Of a stretch of 64,000 bases of DNA, positions 56,755-64,000 are shown piece by piece (the stretch's first letter is position 1; every line of letters begins with the position of its first letter). Made by a program: the position numbers and the translations under genes. The notes beneath the pieces were generated by a model. The model saw only the letters and a program-made list of their open reading frames with translations, did no database searches and was not told the origin of the DNA. This DNA is from Armatimonadota bacterium (GTDB lineage: Bacteria; Armatimonadota; Armatimonadia; Armatimonadales; Capsulimonadaceae): the NCBI GenBank assembly GCA_025353925.1, contig JANXNV010000221.1:1-64000 (forward strand). The letters are read 5' to 3'.

Positions 56755-57401
56755 GTCTTGTTGCCGACCACAATGCCGGTTCCGAAATGAAAATACTCAC
56801 GCAGGCGATCCAGTGCCAGTGTTATATTTTCAGGCCGCATATCCCGCCGCGACGCAAAATTGCTGATCGCCCGTATCTCGCACACGGGAATCCCGTAGAC
56901 CGTGCCTGCCTGTGCGACCGCGGCCCCCTCCATCGTCTCGAAAGCCGCCCCGAACAGATTTTCCCGCAGCCGCCCCGTCGCCTCCGTGCCCGTGCACGAA
57001 TTCACCGTGCAGCCGGACCGGATCGGCAGACCGCCGAACTCGGCAAACCGGTTCAGCCGCAACGGCTCCCGGTAGAACGCCCCCCACTCCGCCTCGCCGA
57101 CAAAGCGGAACCCCGGCGGCTCCGGCAGCTCGAATCCGACATCGCCGTACACTTCGGATGCACCCATCACGACATCGCCGATCCCCAGCCCGCTGCCCGG
57201 ATACGCCCCGGCAATGCCGATATTCAGAACACGCGTTGGACGCAAACGTCCGAATATTTCCAAGGTCCGGGCCAGTGCCTGCGGGATGCCGACACCGGTC
57301 ACGAAAAGCTCCACTCCGGCAGTCGGCCCGCCGAAGGCGGCCAGCTCCATCTCCGTCGCCGCGCAGACGAGCAGGCCGGTTTTCGCAGTCAAATCACCCA
57401 A
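56745..57401 (-). CDS. mqnB: futalosine hydrolase
   Basis: VCAATEMELAAFG...VTGVGIPQALARTLE...RVLNIGIAGAYPGSGLGIGDVV...FETMEGAAVAQAG. Confidence 0.88.
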   Translation of the reverse strand: MGDLTAKTGLLVCAATEMELAAFGGPTAGVELFVTGVGIPQALARTLEIFGRLRPTRVLNIGIAGAYPGSGLGIGDVVMGASEVYGDVGFELPEPPGFRFVGEAEWGAFYREPLRLNRFAEFGGLPIRSGCTVNSCTGTEATGRLRENLFGAAFETMEGAAVAQAGTVYGIPVCEIRAISNFASRRDMRPENITLALDRLREYFHFGTGIVVGNKTRH

Positions 57402-57951
57402 CTAGCTCTCCCTCCAGCACTCCATACACATGCTGATCCCGCCACCCGCGCTCCGGGTGATGGACCACGTGCCGCAGGGTTCCCTCGTGCCGGAAGCCCA
57501 GCCGAGACAGAACGCGCTGGCTGCCGATATTCTCCACATCGACATAAGCCGAGAGCCGGTGCAGGCCGCCGGGACCAAGGGCATGGGACGCCAGTGTGTA
57601 CGCCGCCTCCGTCATCAAGCCCTGCCCCTCGAAATCTGTTCGCAGCATATACCCTAGCTCCGCACACCGTGCCGCCGTGTCGATCTCCATCAGCCCGACC
57701 CGACCGACCAGGCTGTGGGCACGGGTCAAAATCACATACTCCGAAGCCGTTCCGACCGCCATGGCCTCTTCCAGTCGGCGGCTGTGTTCCCGCACAGAGT
57801 CTAAATTGGAATCGCTTGACCAGGTAAACCACCGGGAAAATGCCTCTCGGGAAACGGCGATCATCCGGTACACGGCCTCGCTGTCCCCGACCGTCATCGG
57901 ACGCAGAATAAGACGCGGGGTTTGCAGCACGGGTAGCAGCGGCGAAGTCAT
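57394..57951 (-). CDS. GNAT family N-acetyltransferase
   Basis: LQTPRLILRPMTVGDSEAVYRM ... GYMLRTDFEGQGLMTEAAYTLASHAL ... SQRVLSRLGFRHEG. Confidence 0.92.
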   Translation of the reverse strand: MTSPLLPVLQTPRLILRPMTVGDSEAVYRMIAVSREAFSRWFTWSSDSNLDSVREHSRRLEEAMAVGTASEYVILTRAHSLVGRVGLMEIDTAARCAELGYMLRTDFEGQGLMTEAAYTLASHALGPGGLHRLSAYVDVENIGSQRVLSRLGFRHEGTLRHVVHHPERGWRDQHVYGVLEGELVG

Positions 57952-57955
57952 GGGC

Positions 57956-58744
57956 TTATTGTACCCTGTCTTCAGTGTGCCCAGCTTTAGCTCGCCGAAC
58001 CGGAACCACGACATAGCCGTGCGTCATGTCCCCGATCACCTCGGCCCCTTGTGCTCCGCGCTGCCAGTACCAGAGGGCGATACACGCGCAGCTCAGTGCA
58101 TCCAGCCCGTCTTCCAGCCGCTTCAGGCCGCCCCCGATGCGGCCTGTGAAGTCCGCTGGAGGCCAGTCACTCGGCAGATCGAGTGTCAACTCTTCCGCCA
58201 AAAGTCGCAGGTGCCGTGCATATTCCGCAAACGCCGCCCAGCGGCCCGGATAGTCCCGCCCCGGCTTGCTTTTGTACTTCAAAGTCCGCGTCAAACCGAA
58301 CAGCTCGATATGCGCCGGGTGCGGGAATACCTCCATCGCCTGACGTACCCCCACCCGCCCCGGCTGATGGAGATACGGGTCATGCACGACGCCCAATTCG
58401 GCCAGCCGCGCTACCAGCCGCTCCCCGCGTACGTCGCCGCCGAAGATCGTTCGGTTTGCCGGATGCGCCCCCGCCTGAAACCGCGCATACCGCCGCCCCA
58501 GCTCCGTCTCGCAGGGCCGTTTGCCGGCTTCATTCGGGACCAGCAGGGGTGCATCGATTCCGAGCAGCAGACCTTCCGCCCCCGCTTCTGCGTCCCACCG
58601 CTGCACCCACGCCAAAATATCCGAATCGTCTCCCAGCGTCTCGGTGAAATCTAGGACGCCTCCTCGCCGTCCGCTCCAAACCAAAGCGCACCCACCGCTC
58701 GTATTCTTCGGCCCCCAGGCCAGATCCAATCCCAAAAACAACAT
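57956..58744 (-). CDS. DUF429-type protein
   Basis: MLFLGLDLAWGPKNTSGGCAL...LLLGIDAPLLVPNEAGKRPCETELGRRYARFQAGAHPANR. Confidence 0.75.
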   Translation of the reverse strand: MLFLGLDLAWGPKNTSGGCALVWSGRRGGVLDFTETLGDDSDILAWVQRWDAEAGAEGLLLGIDAPLLVPNEAGKRPCETELGRRYARFQAGAHPANRTIFGGDVRGERLVARLAELGVVHDPYLHQPGRVGVRQAMEVFPHPAHIELFGLTRTLKYKSKPGRDYPGRWAAFAEYARHLRLLAEELTLDLPSDWPPADFTGRIGGGLKRLEDGLDALSCACIALWYWQRGAQGAEVIGDMTHGYVVVPVRRAKAGHTEDRVQ

Positions 58745-58763
58745 AAACACACTATACCCAACC

Positions 58764-59963
58764 CTAGTCCATCTCCCCAATCTTCTTAAACGCGATCTTA
58801 TCCTCCGCCGTGTAGCTCACCGGCTTCACCGAGGCCATCGAGACCGTGCCGCGCCCGTAGCGGGCGTTGATGCCGTCCACTGCCCGGGCCGCCTCCAGAC
58901 GCTTTTGATCCTCCCCGAACAGCGGCAAAGTCACGGCGGCATCCGGCAGCAGGTCATACAGCACCACGCCCACCTGCTTCGGGATTGGGAACGGATGTTC
59001 TTCTAGCTTTCGAAGCGCAGTCAGCAGAGTCCAGGTATCCGCACAGGCCGTCAGGCGACGTTTCGCCGCCCAGGTCCGGCCGTCGATACTTCGCACATAC
59101 AGAGAGATGCCCCGTGCCTGATACCCATGATGCCGCAGCCGCTCGGCGGCCTTCTCCAGCAGCCGCCCGATTACCGCCTCCGCCCCGCCCCGGGTCCGCA
59201 GCTCGGGCGGCAGCACATGAGAATGCCCAACACTTCGCCGATCCGTCGGCGGCAAAGCGACATTGTGCCCGCGAAGCTGATACCACCACCGCTCGCCCCC
59301 TACCCCGCCCCAGATCGCCCGCATCTGCGGCAGGGACAGATCGTACATCTGTTCCGTCGTGAAAACTCCCGCGGCCTTCAGCCGGGCTTCCATGCCCCGG
59401 CTGATTCCCGGAAAGTCGGTCAGCTTCATGCGGAACAGCTTGTGCGGCAGATCGTCGTCGTCGAGCACCACTAGGCCGTTTGGTTTCTGCAGCTCGGCGG
59501 CGACCTTCGCCAGAAACGGATTCGGCCCCAGCCCGACCGAGCAGTGCATACACTCCCCGACCTCAGATTTGATCCGGCTCTTAACTAGCTCTCCCAGCGT
59601 GATCGCATCCAGAAGGCAGTGCTCATTCGCCCACAGTTTGCAGACCATTTCATCCACCGACCACACTTCCGAGATCGGCAGACAGCTTTCCACGGTCCGA
59701 ATAATCCGTGCCCCGTACTCCCGGTACGGCCCGTGCTTTGCCTCGATGAGATGGATATTCGGGCACAGACGCTTCGCCTCCGCCACTCCCGTCCCCGTTT
59801 TGATGCCGTAAGCTTTTGCCTCATAGGACGCCGCAATACAGCAGGTCGTATCCGTCAGCATCGGAACCACCGCCACCGGCTTCCCACGCAGCTCCGGGTG
59901 CTCCTGCTGTTCCACTGACGCAAAAAACGCATTCATATCCAGAAAAAGCCAGCCGATCGCCAT
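58764..59963 (-). CDS. dinB: Y-family DNA polymerase (DinB/UmuC-like)
   Basis: FLDMNAFFASVEQQEHPELRGKPVAV ... SVDEM ... DFPGISRGMEARLKAAGV. Confidence 0.9.
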   Translation of the reverse strand: MAIGWLFLDMNAFFASVEQQEHPELRGKPVAVVPMLTDTTCCIAASYEAKAYGIKTGTGVAEAKRLCPNIHLIEAKHGPYREYGARIIRTVESCLPISEVWSVDEMVCKLWANEHCLLDAITLGELVKSRIKSEVGECMHCSVGLGPNPFLAKVAAELQKPNGLVVLDDDDLPHKLFRMKLTDFPGISRGMEARLKAAGVFTTEQMYDLSLPQMRAIWGGVGGERWWYQLRGHNVALPPTDRRSVGHSHVLPPELRTRGGAEAVIGRLLEKAAERLRHHGYQARGISLYVRSIDGRTWAAKRRLTACADTWTLLTALRKLEEHPFPIPKQVGVVLYDLLPDAAVTLPLFGEDQKRLEAARAVDGINARYGRGTVSMASVKPVSYTAEDKIAFKKIGEMD

Positions 59964-59997
59964 GGGGGTAGACTTCCTTCTACTACTGCTCTGCCGG

Positions 59998-60027
59998 AGT
60001 ATAGCAAATGTCTACTATCCCTGTCAA
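59998..60027 (-). promoter_or_regulatory. dinB promoter with candidate LexA operator
   Basis: Minus strand TTGACA-18 bp-TATACT; plus-strand CAAATGTCTACTAT in the spacer. Confidence 0.65.
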
Positions 60028-60108
60028 GTGCCTGCCTGCTTATTTGTGGGGATGTGGAGGGTATACTAAGAGCAAGTGAGAAGGTATCAAATCCAGAGGA
60101 GCCAGGCC

Positions 60109-60276
60109 ATGACAATCATACTGACACCGGAAATCGAACGTGCCCTGAAGGCAAGAGCCGACAAGCAGAGCACGACACCCGAGGTGCTGGCTCTGCATGA
60201 ACTCAGCAAGATTTGTCTAGAAACGGTAACACCTGACCCATTCGAGGGCAAAACCCTTACCGATGTACTTGCATGA
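60109..60276 (+). CDS. small antitoxin-like protein
   Basis: MTIILTPEIERALKARADKQSTTPEVLALHELSKICL... Confidence 0.45.
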   Translation: MTIILTPEIERALKARADKQSTTPEVLALHELSKICLETVTPDPFEGKTLTDVLA

Positions 60277-60371
60277 ATGACCGGAACTGTTCGTAGCAGT
60301 GAAAATACCGGTATTAAGCCTTCCAATCTTTCTACCGACAAAACGAGGAATTGAGACATGGGGGCAGTAAA

Positions 60372-60623
60372 ATGAGCATCCTGGAAATAGAGCTAAAGCT
60401 CGAAACGCGGCAGCGGCTGAACCGAGTGGCTGCAAGGCGCGGAGTGCCGACATCGGAGCTAGTACAGGCCGCCGTCGAGAAGCTGCTGGAAGCGGAAGAA
60501 GTGGCGGAGAAGCCCAAGCACAGCATTATGGAGCTGCATGGCATTGGTAAGGGCACCTGGGAAGGGGTCAATGTGCAGGATTACATTAATGAGATGCGCG
60601 ATGAGTGGGACAAACCCGAATGA
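60372..60623 (+). CDS. RHH-like antitoxin
   Basis: LELKLETRQRLNRVAARRGVPTSELVQAAVEKLL-type sequence overlapping the PIN toxin gene. Confidence 0.65.
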   Translation: MSILEIELKLETRQRLNRVAARRGVPTSELVQAAVEKLLEAEEVAEKPKHSIMELHGIGKGTWEGVNVQDYINEMRDEWDKPE

Positions 60624-61066
60624 GGCGAATTGCAGACGCCTTATCAGGCATACGAAGTCTTGGAGTTGACTCGGATTGCATTATTTACTTCGTTGATCCC
60701 AATCCTGCTTTTGAGCAGAAGATGGTTGCGGTCTTTCAGGCAATCACTTCCGGCCAGCTTCGCGGGCAGACTTTGACATTGACGGAAGGATTAGTTGGCC
60801 CCCTGCGAAAAGGAGATAGGGAAACAGCACAGCGTTATCGCGATCTTTTGCTGAATAGTTTTGACTTCCAAGTTCTGCCGATTGATGCGGCAGTTGCAGA
60901 GCGTGCTGCCGATATGCGTGTTCGATACAATATGCGGACGCCAGATGCGGTTCAAGCAGCATCCGCCATCCACAGCGGATGTGACGCCTTTTTGACAAAC
61001 AACGGGTCGCACTTTCGCCGGATCACCGAATTGCAAATTCTAGTACTGGATGAGTTGGAACTCTAA
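60620..61066 (+). CDS. PIN-domain toxin (VapC-like)
   Basis: VDSDCIIYFVD...LPIDAAVAERAADMRVRYNMRTPDAVQAASAIHSGCDAFLTNNGSHFRRI. Confidence 0.85.
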   Translation: MRRIADALSGIRSLGVDSDCIIYFVDPNPAFEQKMVAVFQAITSGQLRGQTLTLTEGLVGPLRKGDRETAQRYRDLLLNSFDFQVLPIDAAVAERAADMRVRYNMRTPDAVQAASAIHSGCDAFLTNNGSHFRRITELQILVLDELEL

Positions 61067-61540
61067 ATGCCTGACCTCACCCACATTGACGAACACGGGA
61101 AAGCCCGTATGGTAGACGTTTCTGGGAAGGAAGCTACCCGGCGGGTCGCGACGGCCCAAGCGATTATCACGATGCAGCCGGAAACGGCGCACAAAATTTG
61201 TCAAAACGAACTCGCCAAAGGCGATGCTTTAGGGGTCGCCCGCATCGCCGGGATACTGGCCGCGAAGCGTGTCGATGAGCTGATCCCCCTCTGCCACTCC
61301 CTGCCCCTGTCGGATGTCTCGGTAGACTTTAAGGTGGGGGACGGGCAGATCACCATCACGACCTCAGCGACGACTTTTGCCCCGACGGGGGTTGAAATGG
61401 AAGCCCTCACGGCGGCGACTGTCGCTGCGCTGACGATTTACGATATGGCGAAGGCCGCCGACAAGCGCATGAGCATCGGCGGCGTGCATCTGGTCTCGAA
61501 GACCGGGGGAAAGAGTGGGGATTTTGTATGGGAGAAGTAG
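61067..61540 (+). CDS. moaC: cyclic pyranopterin monophosphate synthase
   Basis: LTHIDEHGKARMVDVSGKEATRRVATA ... IPLCHSLPLSDVSVDF ... GVEMEALTAATVAALTIYDMAKA. Confidence 0.96.
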   Translation: MPDLTHIDEHGKARMVDVSGKEATRRVATAQAIITMQPETAHKICQNELAKGDALGVARIAGILAAKRVDELIPLCHSLPLSDVSVDFKVGDGQITITTSATTFAPTGVEMEALTAATVAALTIYDMAKAADKRMSIGGVHLVSKTGGKSGDFVWEK

Positions 61541-62031
61541 TCAGAGTCGGCGTCCTGACCATCAGTGACCGGAGCAGCCGGGGCGAGCGCGAAGACCTCT
61601 CCGGCCCGGCGATCAAAGCCGCGCTTTCCGCGGAGAACTTCGTGATCGCCCTGGAAGCCGTCGTGCCGGATGACAAGAAAACCATCACCGACACCCTCCG
61701 CCGCTGGTGCGACGAGTACGGCTGCGATGTCATTTTGACCACCGGCGGCACCGGCTTTAGCCCGCGCGATGTCACGCCCGAGGCCACGCGCAAGGCCCTG
61801 GACCGGGATGCCCCCAATATCAGCCAGTTTCTGCTCTTCGAAGGTCTCAAGCACAACCCCTTCGCCGCCCTCTCGCGCGGGATAGCCGGAGTGCGCGGCG
61901 CGACCTTGATCGTCAATCTCCCCGGTAGCCCCTCCGGAGCCAAAGACGGTGCAGAAAGCCTTGCCCCCCTCCTGCCCCACGCCGTGGATGTCCTGAGAGT
62001 CCGCGAGACCGAGCATCCGAGCGGAACCTAA
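61528..62031 (+). CDS. mogA: molybdopterin adenylyltransferase (MogA/MoaB-like)
   Basis: VGVLTISDRSSRGEREDLSGPAI ... DVILTTGGTGFSPRDVTPEAT ... LPGSPSGAKDG. Confidence 0.92.
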   Translation: MGEVVRVGVLTISDRSSRGEREDLSGPAIKAALSAENFVIALEAVVPDDKKTITDTLRRWCDEYGCDVILTTGGTGFSPRDVTPEATRKALDRDAPNISQFLLFEGLKHNPFAALSRGIAGVRGATLIVNLPGSPSGAKDGAESLAPLLPHAVDVLRVRETEHPSGT

Positions 62032-62179
62032 CCCCGCCGCTTCGCGTCGACCCTTCCCTAAGAGGGAAGGGTTAAGAGTAGAGAGGACAGGAGCAGACGG
62101 CCCCTCTTCACTCTTCTCCTAACTCCTCACCCTTCCTTCCTAGGGAAGGGTCGACGCGAAGCGGCGGGGTTAGGTTCCG
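62022..62179. repeat. 158-bp element with 39-bp perfect inverted repeats between mogA and moeA
   Basis: CGGAACCTAACCCCGCCGCTTCGCGTCGACCCTTCCCTA (62022-62060) and its reverse complement (62141-62179). Confidence 0.9.
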
Positions 62180-62213
62180 AAAGGCCGTGATGAGTTTCAG
62201 GAGCTGGATTACT

Positions 62214-63407
62214 ATGCTTACCTACAACGAAGCACTCACCCGAATTCTCGCTCAGGTCACGCCCCTGCCCGCCGCCGAAACGCAGCTGGAAGAGGCCCTC
62301 GGATTGATCCTCGGCGAGGCTATCGTTTCGCCGATCGATTTGCCGCCGTTCGCCAACAGCAGCATGGACGGCTTCGCTGTCCGCGCCTCCGAGGTGCAGT
62401 CGCCCCCCACGACTCTCCCCGTCGCCGGGGATATTCCCGCCGGGGCATTGTCCATTCCTGCCCTGCGGCCTGGAACCACCCTGCGGATTATGACCGGCGC
62501 ACCGCTGCCGGAAGGAGCTGATGCCGTCGTTCCCGTCGAGGAGACGGAGACGCAGCCAAGCGGCAGCGTCACTTTCCTGACGGCAGCCATTTCCGGCGAC
62601 TGCATCCGGCCCGCCGGGGAGGATGTTGCCGCCGGAAGCGTTGTCCTGACAGCGGGAACCCGTCTGCGCCCGGCGGGCATCGGCCTGTGCGCCGCGGTGG
62701 GGCGTTCCACCGTACGGGTTAATCCAAGGCCGCGTGTCGCGATTATCAGCACCGGGGATGAGCTGGTTTCGCCGGGTCAGCCCCTGGAGCAAGGCCAAAT
62801 CTACAATTCCAATGCCTACTCGCTTGCCGCCCAGGTCAAAGAGGCCGGCGGCATCGTAACCCATCGCCTGTCGGCGCGAGACACGCCGGAGTCCCTGCGC
62901 GAAGCCTTCGATCAATGTGCTGGAGCCGACCTGCTGCTGACCAGCGGCGGCGTCTCCGTCGGCGATTTCGACTACGTAAAAGCCGTCTTTGCCGAGCGCG
63001 GCACCGTCGACTTCTGGCGCGTTGCCATCCGCCCCGGCAAGCCGCTCGCCTTCGGTCACTGGGGCAGCACCCTCTTTTTCGGCCTGCCCGGGAACCCTGT
63101 GTCGTCCCTGGTGACATTCGAATTATTCGTCCGCCCCGCCCTCCGCCGCCTCCTCGGCCACTCCGACACTTCCCGCCCCCTCATCTCCGCCCGTCTGACC
63201 GAGGATGCCGTCCACAACCCCGGCCGTCAGAGCTTCCTCCGCGCCGTCGCCACGCAAACCGCCGGTGGAACCACCGTTCGCCCCCTCTCCCGTCAAGGCT
63301 CGGGAATGCTCGGTGCCGCCGCCGAAGCCAATGCGCTGCTGATCATGCCCACCGATTTGAGCGTTCTTTCCGCAGGCACAACTGCCGATGTTTTGCTGCT
63401 CGACTAA
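62214..63407 (+). CDS. moeA: molybdopterin molybdenumtransferase
   Basis: LPPFANSSMDGFAVRA ... IMTGAPLPEGADAVVPVE ... IISTGDELVSPG ... TSGGVSVGDFDYV ... FGLPGNPVSSLVTFE. Confidence 0.95.
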   Translation: MLTYNEALTRILAQVTPLPAAETQLEEALGLILGEAIVSPIDLPPFANSSMDGFAVRASEVQSPPTTLPVAGDIPAGALSIPALRPGTTLRIMTGAPLPEGADAVVPVEETETQPSGSVTFLTAAISGDCIRPAGEDVAAGSVVLTAGTRLRPAGIGLCAAVGRSTVRVNPRPRVAIISTGDELVSPGQPLEQGQIYNSNAYSLAAQVKEAGGIVTHRLSARDTPESLREAFDQCAGADLLLTSGGVSVGDFDYVKAVFAERGTVDFWRVAIRPGKPLAFGHWGSTLFFGLPGNPVSSLVTFELFVRPALRRLLGHSDTSRPLISARLTEDAVHNPGRQSFLRAVATQTAGGTTVRPLSRQGSGMLGAAAEANALLIMPTDLSVLSAGTTADVLLLD

Positions 63408-63478
63408 ACGCGCGAACCGATTCCCTTTCATTTTGCGTTGTAGAGAAGACAACCTTCTTCCGTTCCGAGGCACATATC

Positions 63479-64000
63479 ATGCGTTTTCAAGCACTATTTC
63501 TTTTCCTTCTCTCCTTCCCGACTTTGATGTCTTCGGCGGCCAACCCGCCCCCAGCACCGCCTACCCTCGCCTGGGCTTTGCTCACCGCACCCCCGCCAGC
63601 ACATGGCCTTCTTCTCACCGTCGGCGCGGAGCGCGTCCCGCTCCCCCTAGGCACTGAAATGCCCGCCGCCGATGCGTCTCTCGCAGACATCGCCACGGCG
63701 TTCGGCCAGCGCACCGATACCTTCGGCAGCGTCTCCGTGATCGCTCCAGCCACCAAAGTCGCCCTTAATGAAGACCCCGGCCCCCCGGACATCTTCGCCG
63801 ACTTGAACAGATACGAAGCATTCAAGGCACTGACGGCAAGCCTCGACGATCCGCAGTGGAAAGCATTGACCTCGGAGATCGGCCTAGGTCTGACCGATTT
63901 GACCGACGACACGCAGAAAGCACTGTTTCACGGATTGTTCCTACAAGGCCGACTCTGGGTGGCGTCGTCAGACCCGGAGCTTTCGAAGATACCCGATGAG
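63479..64000 (+). CDS. secreted hypothetical protein, truncated by the window edge
   Basis: Signal peptide MRFQALFLFLLSFPTLMSSAANPP; open to the window end. Confidence 0.6.
   Translation, partial: MRFQALFLFLLSFPTLMSSAANPPPAPPTLAWALLTAPPPAHGLLLTVGAERVPLPLGTEMPAADASLADIATAFGQRTDTFGSVSVIAPATKVALNEDPGPPDIFADLNRYEAFKALTASLDDPQWKALTSEIGLGLTDLTDDTQKALFHGLFLQGRLWVASSDPELSKIPDE

Noticed and set aside
1-64000. CRISPR array
   Set aside because: No regularly spaced direct repeats and no cas operon; the Cas4-like nuclease at 42744 is isolated.

Overview
The window looks like a bacterial chromosome segment carrying a large accessory/mobile region (about 0.75-47.1 kb) followed by ordinary chromosome (about 47.2-64 kb). 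The prepilin/H-X9-DG style, PEP-CTERM proteins and futalosine menaquinone genes suggest an Armatimonadota-like host; this is inference only. The accessory region contains: a truncated M13 peptidase at the left edge; an imuB - small ORF - dnaE2 mutasome operon; a vWA / PP2C / kinase triad (TerY-P-like) next to a TPR gene pair; a divergent stand-alone family-A DNA polymerase; a HigB/HigA-like TA pair whose toxin looks frameshifted; a membrane-protein gene split at a canonical A_AAA_AAC slippery heptamer; two serine-recombinase genes; AlbA_2, dual-specificity-phosphatase and HEAT-repeat genes; a CsrA-like 57-aa ORF missed by the ORF track; a large defence-type operon (DUF499-like ATPase, DUF3780-like, DUF1156-type methyltransferase, unknown membrane-anchored protein, PLD+SNF2 helicase); a two-nuclease module with a divergent XRE regulator; a Rep-like wHTH protein with internal palindromic repeats; and a tyrosine integrase beside a tRNA-Thr(GGT)-like sequence lacking a normal T-arm. 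The chromosomal part has Fic, a cobalamin riboswitch upstream of a prepilin-like gene and a double PEP-CTERM protein, tRNA-Pro(CGG), SpoIID, lexA, mqnD, mqnB, a DinB-like polymerase, a PIN-type TA pair and moaC/mogA/moeA. The most interesting points are the extra membrane gene in the defence operon, a shared candidate LexA operator in three promoters (imuB, lexA, dinB), the riboswitch-controlled surface-protein locus, the PolA-like polymerase and the possible -1 frameshift site. All family calls are from motif recognition; no searches were run.
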